Below, piece by piece: positions 27,478 to 35,841 of a DNA stretch of 64,000 nt. A program made the position numbers and the translations under genes. This DNA is from Taishania sp965247975. Lineage in GTDB: Bacteria > Bacteroidota > Bacteroidia > Flavobacteriales_D > Crocinitomicaceae. The notes below the pieces were generated by a model. It did not search any database. It was not told where the DNA came from and saw only the letters and a program-made list of their open reading frames with translations. Numbering within the stretch: position 1 is the first letter of the stretch; every line of letters begins with the position of its first letter. Location of the stretch: the NCBI GenBank assembly GCA_965247975.1, contig OZ252050.1, positions 434,001-498,000 of the forward strand, written 5' to 3'.

Positions 27478-27485
27478 CAAATGTA
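27478..27485 (-). promoter_or_regulatory. -7 promoter box TACATTTG for the tRNA unit
   Basis: Exact TAnnTTTG on the minus strand, about 40 bp upstream of the outermost tRNA-Gly fragment. If used, the transcript would run through both broken copies before the intact tRNA-Gly and tRNA-Leu. Confidence 0.5.
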
Positions 27486-27590
27486 TAAAGTTTTTTTTAA
27501 TATTAAAATAAAATTAAACGAAATTGCATAAAATCATACAGAGAATGTCTTTTGTAACCAAGTTTTGAAAAATGAGCGGAAAAATTTAAA

Positions 27591-27618
27591 GGTTAGCTGA
27601 GCTTGTCAAAGCTTAACC
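27591..27618 (-). terminator. Hairpin overlapping the mutS stop codon, probable terminator
   Basis: In the minus direction GGTTAAGCT pairs with AGCTAACC (one bulged A), with loop TTGACAAGCTC, followed by TTTAAATTTTT. The mutS TAA (27613-27615) lies in the 5' arm. The core, CTGAGCTTGTCAAAGC on the plus strand, resembles a palindrome very common in bacterial genomes, so a dispersed repeat may have been recruited as terminator. Confidence 0.6.
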
Positions 27619-30246
27619 ACCCGTTAATTTTTTTATTTCATTCAACTTCATCAACGCTTCCACCGGCGTCAAAGTATTAATGTCTATAGAAACCAATTCG
27701 TCGTGAATTTGTTCCAACACTGGATCATTCAATTGAAAAAAGCTGAGTTGCATGTTTTCGGTGCTCTCTGTAGAATTCAAGGTGCTGTTTTTAGGACTTT
27801 TAGTTGAATCGAGGTCATGTGTTTTTTCTAATGTCGATAAAATTTGTGTTGCTCTATTTAAAACAGATTGCGGCATGCCAGCCAATTTTGCCACGTGGAT
27901 TCCGAAGGAATGTTCACTTCCTCCAGGTGTTAATTTGCGCAGAAATAGAATTTTATTGCCAATTTCTTTCACCGAAACATTGTAATTCTGAATGCGCGAA
28001 AATTGTTTGGTCATCTCATTCAATTCATGGTAATGCGTAGCAAACAACGTTTTGCTCTTCGCTTTTGGATGCTCGTGTAAATATTCTGCAATGGCCCAAG
28101 CAATGGAAATTCCATCATAAGTGCTTGTCCCGCGACCAATTTCGTCCAAAAGAACCAAACTTCGGTCAGATAAATTGTTCAAAATACTCGCCGTTTCGTT
28201 CATTTCCACCATGAATGTTGATTCCCCGGAGGAAATATTATCCGATGCTCCAACGCGTGTAAAAACTTTGTCAACTAATCCAAGATTTGCCGCAGCAGCT
28301 GGAACAAAACTTCCCATTTGAGCCATCAAGGAAATCAAAGCGGTTTGACGTAAAATCGCACTTTTACCACTCATGTTTGGCCCCGTAATCATGATGATTT
28401 GTTGCTTTTCGTTGTCCAAGTAAACATCGTTTGGAATGTATTCTTCTGCTGCTTGCAATTTCTGTTCAATTACAGGATGTCTACCTGCTTTTATGTCAAT
28501 GGCATAACCCTCAGAAATGCTTGGTTTTGTGTACTTATTTCGTTGAGCAACTTCCGAAAATGAACACAAACAATCTAATTGTGAGATGAGGTGCGCATTG
28601 AATTGCATCGGTTGAATGTAATCGGACATGGCAAAAATCAAATCCTGATACAATTTACTTTCGATCACATGAATTTTGTCTTCAGCCCCTAATATTTTGG
28701 TTTCGTATTCCTTCAGTTCTTCGGTGATGTAGCGTTCAGCATTCACTAATGTTTGCTTGCGAATCCATGTTTCAGGAACTTTATCTTTGTGTGTGTTTCG
28801 AACTTCGATGTAATAGCCGAACACATTATTAAAAGCAACTTTCAAACTTGGAATTCCTGTTTGGTCGCTTTCGCGTTGCTGCATTTGTTCTAAATAGTCT
28901 TTTCCGCTAAACGCAATTTCCCTTAATTCGTCAAGCTCCTGGTTCACACCTTTGTTGATGATGATTCCTTTACCAACTTGCACCGCAGGCTCATCGACTA
29001 AGGTATTAGTAATCAATTCGATCAATTTTTCGCAAGGTTGCAATTGATCTGCAATTTTATCGATTAAAAGCGTTTTTGAGCCGTGAAGAATGCTTTTAAT
29101 GGGCGCAATTTGTTGCAAAGTTCTGCGCAAATGAATCACTTCTTTTGGATTCGCTTTGCCAACCGCAACTTTGGAGATTAACCGCTCAATATCACCAATT
29201 TCGCGCAAGCGTTGGGTTAATTCAAAAAATTGAGTTTCGTTTTTTGTCAAATATTCAACCGCGTCCAATCGTTCTTGAATGGGTTGCTGGTGCTTTAAAG
29301 GCAAAACAATCCAACGTTTCATCATGCGTCCGCCCATGGGTGTATGTGTGCGATCCAAAATGTCACTGAGCGTCGTTGCATTTTCGTGTGGAGAACTGAT
29401 CAATTCCAAATTTCGCACAGTAAATCGATCCAACCAAACATACTTGTCTTCTTCGATCCTCGAAACGGCTGTAATGTGACCCAATTTATCGTTTTGAGTT
29501 TCCGATAAATAATGCAAAATCGCACCAGCAGCAATAATTCCTGCCGTTTGATTCTCAATTCCAAAACCCTTTAGCGATTTAGTTCCGAAGTGATTCGTGA
29601 GATTTTCAGTCGCAAAATCACTCGTAAATACCCAATCTTCTAAGCGGAAATGATAGTATTTTTTCCCAAGCAAGGCATCGTAATCAGCGGTGCGGTTTTT
29701 TTGAAAGATGATTTCTTTGGGTTCAAATCCTTGAATGAGTTTGTCTAAATATTCATTGTCGCCTTGAGCAACTAAAAATTCACCGGTTGAAACGTCAATA
29801 AATGCAATTCCATGCTCGCCTTTCGAAAAATGAATCGCACACAGAAAATTGTTTTTCTTTTGCTCCAACACTTGATCGCTGAACGAAACTCCCGGCGTTA
29901 CAAGTTCTGTTACACCCCGTTTTACAATGGTTTTGGTCATTTTTGGATCTTCCAACTGATCACAAATGGCAACCCGAAGTCCAGCACGTACAAGCTTTGG
30001 TAAGTAATTGTCTAGCGAATGATGCGGAAATCCTGCAAGTTCTATTTCTGAACTTGATCCTGCACCTCTTTTGGTCAAAACAATGCCCAACACTTTGGAT
30101 GTGCGAATGGCATCTTCACCAAATGTCTCGTAAAAATCACCCACCCGAAAAAGCAGCAAAGCTTGAGGATGTTTTGCTTTGATTTGGTTGTACTGACGCA
30201 TCAATGGCGTGTCATTGGCCGTTTTTTCTGCTTTAAGTTTCGTCAA
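27613..30246 (-). CDS. mutS: DNA mismatch repair protein MutS
   Basis: Recognises mispairs and small loops and recruits MutL. From the TTG at 30246 the product is 877 aa (TKLKAEKTANDTPLMRQYN...), matching usual MutS length. The frame is open to another TTG at 30348, which would add 34 residues unlike MutS. Domains in order: mismatch-binding domain with GDFYETFGEDA (the Phe-x-Glu wedge), connector, lever/clamp (about 270-570), then the ATPase with Walker A TGPNMSGKSAILRQ, LLDEIGRGTSTYDG and ATHYHELNEM. A near-match -7 box (TACTTTTA) lies just upstream of the TTG on the minus strand. Confidence 0.95.
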   Translation of the reverse strand: MTKLKAEKTANDTPLMRQYNQIKAKHPQALLLFRVGDFYETFGEDAIRTSKVLGIVLTKRGAGSSSEIELAGFPHHSLDNYLPKLVRAGLRVAICDQLEDPKMTKTIVKRGVTELVTPGVSFSDQVLEQKKNNFLCAIHFSKGEHGIAFIDVSTGEFLVAQGDNEYLDKLIQGFEPKEIIFQKNRTADYDALLGKKYYHFRLEDWVFTSDFATENLTNHFGTKSLKGFGIENQTAGIIAAGAILHYLSETQNDKLGHITAVSRIEEDKYVWLDRFTVRNLELISSPHENATTLSDILDRTHTPMGGRMMKRWIVLPLKHQQPIQERLDAVEYLTKNETQFFELTQRLREIGDIERLISKVAVGKANPKEVIHLRRTLQQIAPIKSILHGSKTLLIDKIADQLQPCEKLIELITNTLVDEPAVQVGKGIIINKGVNQELDELREIAFSGKDYLEQMQQRESDQTGIPSLKVAFNNVFGYYIEVRNTHKDKVPETWIRKQTLVNAERYITEELKEYETKILGAEDKIHVIESKLYQDLIFAMSDYIQPMQFNAHLISQLDCLCSFSEVAQRNKYTKPSISEGYAIDIKAGRHPVIEQKLQAAEEYIPNDVYLDNEKQQIIMITGPNMSGKSAILRQTALISLMAQMGSFVPAAAANLGLVDKVFTRVGASDNISSGESTFMVEMNETASILNNLSDRSLVLLDEIGRGTSTYDGISIAWAIAEYLHEHPKAKSKTLFATHYHELNEMTKQFSRIQNYNVSVKEIGNKILFLRKLTPGGSEHSFGIHVAKLAGMPQSVLNRATQILSTLEKTHDLDSTKSPKNSTLNSTESTENMQLSFFQLNDPVLEQIHDELVSIDINTLTPVEALMKLNEIKKLTGG

Positions 30247-30416
30247 TTCAAATGATTTAATGATTTTTGTCGGATAAAAGTAAAGAATCGTAGCGAGAGC
30301 AAGTGAATTTAGTCGTCCTATGTTTTCAACAATCTCACTTTTGGGCAATGAGTTGGGAGTTGCAAGATGAATGATTTTTAGCCTTTCATCTCTTATCTTA
30401 CGTAAAATAGAAAAAA

Positions 30417-30956
30417 ATGAATAAAAAACTAAAACTTTGGGAACTCGAGCGCGTGAGCGAAGAAGACTTTAAAAGTCAACAGAAATTTCCGTTAATTGTT
30501 GTTCTCAATGATATTCGAAGTCTGAGTAATATTGGTTCATTTTTTCGCACGGCAGATGCTTTTAATATTGAGAAAATCTATTTGTGTGGGATTACGGCAA
30601 CTCCTCCACATCGTGAAATTCAAAAAACGGCCCTTGGTGCAACCGAAACCATCGAATGGGAACACCGCACTTCAATTCGAGATTTAATCACAGAATTAAA
30701 AGCGCAAGACGTAAAAATTTGTTCCATAGAACAAACTGAAAAAACAATACTTCTTCAAGATGTGAAAGATCTAGCAGGAACAAAATTTGCATTAGTTTTT
30801 GGTAATGAAGTGAACGGTGTCGACCAAGAAGTAATAGATGATTCTGATTTCATCATTGAAATACCACAGTTCGGCACCAAGCACAGTTTAAATGTATCTG
30901 TGTGTGCAGGAATTGTTATTTGGGAATTTTCGAAGCGTTATTTGCCTGTTGATTAA
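30417..30956 (+). CDS. TrmH/SpoU family RNA 2'-O-methyltransferase
   Basis: SAM-dependent methylation of tRNA or rRNA ribose. At 179 aa it is a bare SPOUT domain. Visible are motif 1 LNDIRSLSNIGSFFRTADAF (15-60 region), motif 2 FALVFGNEVNGVD, and motif 3 IPQFGTKHSLNVSVCAGI, which forms the trefoil knot and SAM site. The target nucleotide cannot be inferred. It is divergent from mutS. Confidence 0.9.
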   Translation: MNKKLKLWELERVSEEDFKSQQKFPLIVVLNDIRSLSNIGSFFRTADAFNIEKIYLCGITATPPHREIQKTALGATETIEWEHRTSIRDLITELKAQDVKICSIEQTEKTILLQDVKDLAGTKFALVFGNEVNGVDQEVIDDSDFIIEIPQFGTKHSLNVSVCAGIVIWEFSKRYLPVD

Positions 30957-30960
30957 TTTA

Positions 30961-33900
30961 TTATCGAAGTAAATTCACATGACCCGCCAATTTTTTGCGT
31001 TCGAACGATCCGTCTTTCATGTTAAATTCAATCACCCAATTGTATGTGCCCTCATTGGCTTTTTTCCCATAAATTGTTGTCCCATCCCATCCAACACTTG
31101 CGTCTAACGATTCAAATTGGAGTTCGCCCCATCGGTTAAATATTTTAATGTTGTAACTCATTGGATCAAATCCGGATGTGAAAACGGGTAAAAACCAATG
31201 ATTGTACTCATCACCATCTGGAGTGAATGTATTTGGAATAAAATAGATCAATTGTTCTTTAAATGCATAAGTGATCGAGTAAGTATCCATACAGCCGATG
31301 TCGTTCATTGCAGTTAAGGTTACCGTGTATTCTCCACCTGCTAAATTGGGAAAAGTATATGAACCTTCATAAGCGACAAGTGGTTCTGAACCATCACCAA
31401 AATCCCAACTAAACCAATTGGCATTTTCTGATTCATTCGTAAACGAATTTGTTAAATCATCTTCACTTAACTCGCCCAAAGACGAGCTGAATAGAGCATT
31501 AGGTGTCGGAGTCAAGCAAATTAAATCGGCAATTGATTGTGTTGCTGAACATCCTTGATTCGTTGTAGCCGTTAAGCTCACATCATAACAACCATCCGCG
31601 GAATAAGTAATTGTTGGATCTTGTGCTGCTGAATTACTTCCATTTCCAAAATTCCAATTATAAAAGTTTACACCTGGGGTTGTATTTACGAATGAAACTT
31701 GGATAGGTGCACAACCTTCTTCTTGCACGAAAGTGAATGACGGAGCAGGGACAGGATTTACATCAATCGTCATGGTTGTGCTCAATGCACATTGCCCAAT
31801 TGATGGAGTAAATGTGTATGTCGTTGTTGCTAATTCATTGGGAGCAGGAGACCAATAACCTGTGAAACCATTTGTTGAAGTTGCTGGGAAGGCAGCAAGA
31901 CTTTCTCCCAAACAAATTGGTGCAATTTGAGTGAAGGCGGCCACAATGTTTGGATTCACAGTAATTGTCAAAGTTGTTTGGGTATAACAATAGCCTGCAG
32001 CCGGAGTTGGAGTGAATGTGTAATTTGTAGTTGCTGTATTATTTGGAGCAGGTGACCAAGTTCCATTGATTCCATTTAAAGATGTTGATGGCAATGGGTT
32101 CAATACTTCTCCTTCACAGATTGCGTTTATGGATGCAAAGGTTGGTGTTGTGTTTGGTGTAACTACAATTGTCATCGTTGTGGTAACCGAGCAAATCCCA
32201 GCATCTGGTGTAAATGTATATGTTGTTGTTGCTAAATTGTTTAGAGCAGGCGACCATGTTCCTGTGATGCCTTCCAATGATGCAGTTGGCAATGGTGTTA
32301 AGCCTTGCCCCGCACAGATAGCCGTAACTTGGTTAAAAGTCGGAGTTTCAAGTGGAATGATAGTGATTGTTAAAGTTGTTGGCAACGCACATAGACCAGG
32401 TGTTGGAGTAAATGTGTAAGTCGTGGTAGCTTGATTGTTGATTGCTGGAGACCATGTTCCTGTAATTCCATTGTTCGAAGTTGGTGGCAATGCAGCAATG
32501 GACGAACCTGCACATTGAGGTGCAATGGCATTGAACGTTGGAAGTATGTTAGGATTTACCACCACGCCGAGCGTAGCACTTAAATTGCATGCTCCAGCGA
32601 TTGAAGTTGGTGTAAATGTATAAATTGTTGTTACTAAATTATTCGGTGCTGGTGACCAAGTACCCGAAATACCATTCGTTGAAGTTGTTGGAAGCGGATT
32701 TAATATAGCACCTGAACAAATAGAAGCAATAAGATTGAACGTTGGAATGATATTAGGATTCACCGTGATTGTCATGGTTTCTGTTAATGAACACACTCCA
32801 GATGTTGGGGTAAACGTATATGTTGTAGTTGTTGTATTATCGAGACTTGGTGACCATGTTCCAGTTATTCCATTCAATGAATTAGTTGGTAGGGGCGTAA
32901 GAATTTCACCTGAACATATTGGTGTAACCGCCGTGAAAGTAGGTTGTATGTTTGGATTTACGACGATGGTCAAATCCGTGCTAACAGCGCATAAACCTGG
33001 TGTTGGAGTGAAAGTATAAGTGGTTGTTGCCAAGTTATTTAAAGCAGGCGACCACGATCCAGTAATACCGTTAAGCGAGGTTGTTGGCAAGGGACTTAAC
33101 ACGTCTCCAGAACAAATCGGATTTATTGGGGCAAAGGTTGGCGTTATGTTTGGATTTACAAAGATGGTCAGATTTTCAGCGAATGCACATTGACCGGGTG
33201 TTAAAATAAACGTATATGTTGTTGTTATTGTATTATCTAACGCTGGCAGCCAAGTTCCTGTTATGCCATTTAATGATGTTGTTGGAAGCGGATCGAGAAC
33301 GCCACCTTCACAAATTGGAGCAACTGGATCAAATGTTGGAAAAATATTAGGATTGACTGTGATAGTCATTGTCGTTGGAACTGCGCATAATCCTGGAGTA
33401 GGGGTGAATGTATACGTGGTCGTAGCCGAATTATTTAAAGCTGGTGACCAAGTTCCTGTTATCCCATTCAAGGAAGTAGTCGGAAGAGGAGCAAGGGGAC
33501 TACCGTCACAAATAGGTGCTATTTGATTGAATGTTGGTGTAACATTAGGATTAACTGTAACTGTTAATGTTGCAGAAGGCCCAGGACATGCACCAGAAGG
33601 TGTAAATGTGTACACTGTCGTCGCTAAATTGTTTGGAGCAGGAGACCAGGTACCAGTAATTCCGTTTAGTGATGTTGTTGGCAATGTAGGAAATGGAGCT
33701 CCTGAGCAAATTGGTGCGATTGCCGCAAAAGTTGGAGTTATTGGAGATACGTTTGGGGTGATTGTAACATAGCCAGCACCATTATTTGTCCCAGGATTGC
33801 ATCCTGCTCCAGCTGGCACAAGGCTTGAGCCACCTCCGCCACCACCACCACCGTAGGGTGCTGAAGAAAAGCAATCGCTTCCGCCTCCGCCTCCGCCATA

Positions 33901-34563
33901 ATAGCCACCTCCGCCACCTCCACCAGGTGAGTTATTATAACAAGGGTCAATTGCACCAAGACCACCTTGTCCTAACGACCCTGAAGAACCATAATTGCCA
34001 GATGAAATCCAAGGTGGCCCTCCTGGACCAGCCGAAAATTGTGTAGCACCACCCCCACCTTGACCGTAAGGTGAAGTTCCACTAAGTCCTGTAGCGCAAC
34101 CACCGTTTCCACCGTTCGCGTCAGTTGTACCGCCACCTGATCCACCACCGCCAGCAGCAATAATGATTGGTGATCCACCAATAGAAACGGTACTCGCGCC
34201 GCCACCGCCAAAAGAGGCATTGGCTGCACTGTTGGCATTTCTCCCGCCACCTCCACCACCATAACCGCCTGCAATTCCGTTGCCAGATCCACCAGAATTT
34301 ATAGTGATAATTTGACCTGGGGTTACGTTTATAGTTGCGGTGATTACAGCTCCATTACCTCCAGAAGGGCCACCACCATCAGCTCCTGCAACAACAATAG
34401 TTAAAGTTGTAACACATGGCGGAACGGTATACGTTTGAGTCGCTCCAGTATAACCAAAAGTAACTGTTTGTGAATATATATGCTCGAAACATCCCAACAA
34501 TAGAGTTGAAATGAATAAAAACTGAACAAATGTATGTCCAATATTATTAATTCTGAATTTCAT
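30961..34563 (-). CDS. Giant T9SS surface protein with ten tandem repeats
   Basis: The ATG at 34563 gives a signal peptide (KFRINNIGHTFVQFLFIST); the frame is open to a TTG at 34590. The product is 1200 aa. Residues about 60-265 are extremely Gly-rich (GGGGGG tracts), as in Gly-rich adhesin domains. Ten repeats of about 64-66 residues follow (consensus PTFxxIxPICSG...LPTTSLNGITGTWSP). Then come two PKD-like domains (NFGNGSNSAAQDPTITYSA and WDFGDGSEPL), and a T9SS type B C-terminal domain (FIPNTFTPDGDEYNHWF ... KIFNRWGELQFES). Probably a cell-surface adhesin or matrix protein. The repeats each carry paired Cys residues. Confidence 0.85.
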   Translation of the reverse strand: MKFRINNIGHTFVQFLFISTLLLGCFEHIYSQTVTFGYTGATQTYTVPPCVTTLTIVVAGADGGGPSGGNGAVITATINVTPGQIITINSGGSGNGIAGGYGGGGGGRNANSAANASFGGGGASTVSIGGSPIIIAAGGGGSGGGTTDANGGNGGCATGLSGTSPYGQGGGGATQFSAGPGGPPWISSGNYGSSGSLGQGGLGAIDPCYNNSPGGGGGGGYYGGGGGGSDCFSSAPYGGGGGGGGSSLVPAGAGCNPGTNNGAGYVTITPNVSPITPTFAAIAPICSGAPFPTLPTTSLNGITGTWSPAPNNLATTVYTFTPSGACPGPSATLTVTVNPNVTPTFNQIAPICDGSPLAPLPTTSLNGITGTWSPALNNSATTTYTFTPTPGLCAVPTTMTITVNPNIFPTFDPVAPICEGGVLDPLPTTSLNGITGTWLPALDNTITTTYTFILTPGQCAFAENLTIFVNPNITPTFAPINPICSGDVLSPLPTTSLNGITGSWSPALNNLATTTYTFTPTPGLCAVSTDLTIVVNPNIQPTFTAVTPICSGEILTPLPTNSLNGITGTWSPSLDNTTTTTYTFTPTSGVCSLTETMTITVNPNIIPTFNLIASICSGAILNPLPTTSTNGISGTWSPAPNNLVTTIYTFTPTSIAGACNLSATLGVVVNPNILPTFNAIAPQCAGSSIAALPPTSNNGITGTWSPAINNQATTTYTFTPTPGLCALPTTLTITIIPLETPTFNQVTAICAGQGLTPLPTASLEGITGTWSPALNNLATTTYTFTPDAGICSVTTTMTIVVTPNTTPTFASINAICEGEVLNPLPSTSLNGINGTWSPAPNNTATTNYTFTPTPAAGYCYTQTTLTITVNPNIVAAFTQIAPICLGESLAAFPATSTNGFTGYWSPAPNELATTTYTFTPSIGQCALSTTMTIDVNPVPAPSFTFVQEEGCAPIQVSFVNTTPGVNFYNWNFGNGSNSAAQDPTITYSADGCYDVSLTATTNQGCSATQSIADLICLTPTPNALFSSSLGELSEDDLTNSFTNESENANWFSWDFGDGSEPLVAYEGSYTFPNLAGGEYTVTLTAMNDIGCMDTYSITYAFKEQLIYFIPNTFTPDGDEYNHWFLPVFTSGFDPMSYNIKIFNRWGELQFESLDASVGWDGTTIYGKKANEGTYNWVIEFNMKDGSFERKKLAGHVNLLR
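31753..33738 (-). repeat. Ten tandem coding repeats of about 195 bp
   Basis: In-frame repeats inside the T9SS surface protein. Each begins with a PTF motif, contains IC-x-G, a run resembling LNGITGTWSPA, TTTYTFTP, then a second Cys, and ends VNPN. Divergence between copies is high enough that recent duplication is unlikely for most pairs. Confidence 0.85.
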
Positions 34564-34592
34564 AGCCAGCCTTCGATATAAGTAGAACAATA

Positions 34593-34612
34593 AAAAAGGA
34601 AACCCCCTTTTT
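34593..34612 (-). promoter_or_regulatory. Leader hairpin before the surface-protein gene
   Basis: AAAAAGG (34593-34599) pairs with CCTTTTT (34606-34612), and in the minus direction is followed by T residues, so it resembles a weak terminator sitting between the promoter at 34658-34665 and the ATG at 34563. It could attenuate expression. Confidence 0.35.
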
Positions 34613-34657
34613 CTATTGATGTTGAATGAAAATAATTTTTATTATCATTCGCACTTT

Positions 34658-34665
34658 CAAATATA
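34658..34665 (-). promoter_or_regulatory. -7 promoter box TATATTTG
   Basis: Exact TAnnTTTG on the minus strand, 94 bp upstream of the repeat surface-protein start and downstream of the mtnA stop, giving the surface gene its own promoter. Confidence 0.55.
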
Positions 34666-34739
34666 AAATAAATTATTTGAAGATTAACGAATTATAACTA
34701 AAAATTTAGCTGGATGTGAAAATAACGTTGAAATTGGGG

Positions 34740-35819
34740 CTAATTCTCTGGATATAAAGTTAATAAACCTACTTCAGAAGCATCACAAACTCCACGGTCT
34801 GTAATAAGTTTCGTTACTAAATGGGCAGGAGTAACATCAAAACCATAATTGCTTGCGGTCGTTGTTTCTGGACAAATGAGAACAGAATCAATTTTTCCAT
34901 TACTGTTTTTGCCTATCATGTAGCGCACCTCGTCTTGGTTGCGTTCCTCAATCGGTATTTCTTTTAAACCATCTCTGATTGTCATGTCCAAAGTAGTAGA
35001 CGGAAGTGCAACATAAAATGGAATGTTATTGTCTTTGGCAGCTAACGCTTTCAAATAGGTGCCAATTTTGTTTGCTACATCGCCATTACGTGTTGTGCGG
35101 TCAGTTCCAACAATAACCATATCCACCATGCCATGTTGCATTAAGTGACCTCCGGCATTATCAACAATCAATGTATGCGGAACTCCATGTTTTGTCAATT
35201 CGTAACACGTCAAATTACTTCCTTGATTGCGTGGACGGGTTTCGTCAACCCATACATGTACTTTAATTCCTTTCTCCATTGCTTGATAAATAGGAGAAGT
35301 TATGGTTCCCCACTCAATACATCCAAGCATTCCGGCGTTACAATGGGTCAGAATATTTACAACGTCCCCATTTTTTCTCTGAGAAATTTGTTCAATAAAT
35401 GGCAATCCATGTACGCCAATCATTCTGCATGTTTCTACATCTTCTTCCACCAAATCATTAGCTGTTTGCCATGCTGTTTGCAAAAGATCAGGTGCGTTTT
35501 CAAGTGCTTTTTTCATTTTGTCTAATGCCCAAAATAGATTGACTGCGGTTGGTCGAGATGCTTTTAATGCTTCAAACGCATCATCCAAATGAGAGGAAGC
35601 TAACTTTTTTTCAGTCATTTCTCGAACCGCCAAATAAATTCCATAAGCGGCTGTAGCTCCAATAAGTGGTGCTCCACGCACAGTCATGTCTTTAATCGCA
35701 ATTTCAGCATCTTTGTAAGTTTCGAGACGCACTGTGACAAATTCATGAGGTAATTTTCGTTGATCTATGACTTCAACGAATTTATCTTCTGTGGTCCAAA
35801 TGGTGCGAAATTTACTCAT
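34740..35819 (-). CDS. mtnA: S-methyl-5-thioribose-1-phosphate isomerase
   Basis: Converts methylthioribose-1-phosphate to methylthioribulose-1-phosphate in methionine salvage. The ATG at 35819 (MSKFRTIWTTEDK) gives 359 aa, normal for MtnA; the open frame up to 35879 would overlap the fused gene. Motifs: DMTVRGAPLIGATAAYGIYLA, catalytic Cys in ILTHCNAGML, and catalytic Asp in VGTDRTTRNGDVANKIGTY, a conservative variant of the usual GADR. It lies 22 bp after mtnDC. Confidence 0.94.
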   Translation of the reverse strand: MSKFRTIWTTEDKFVEVIDQRKLPHEFVTVRLETYKDAEIAIKDMTVRGAPLIGATAAYGIYLAVREMTEKKLASSHLDDAFEALKASRPTAVNLFWALDKMKKALENAPDLLQTAWQTANDLVEEDVETCRMIGVHGLPFIEQISQRKNGDVVNILTHCNAGMLGCIEWGTITSPIYQAMEKGIKVHVWVDETRPRNQGSNLTCYELTKHGVPHTLIVDNAGGHLMQHGMVDMVIVGTDRTTRNGDVANKIGTYLKALAAKDNNIPFYVALPSTTLDMTIRDGLKEIPIEERNQDEVRYMIGKNSNGKIDSVLICPETTTASNYGFDVTPAHLVTKLITDRGVCDASEVGLLTLYPEN

Positions 35820-35841
35820 GAATTTAAAATTATAAAATGGA

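Noticed and set aside
32066..34292. Long open frames opposite or out of frame in the repeat surface protein
   Set aside because: They are shadows of Gly- and Thr-rich codons in a strongly supported coding frame and contain no known motif.
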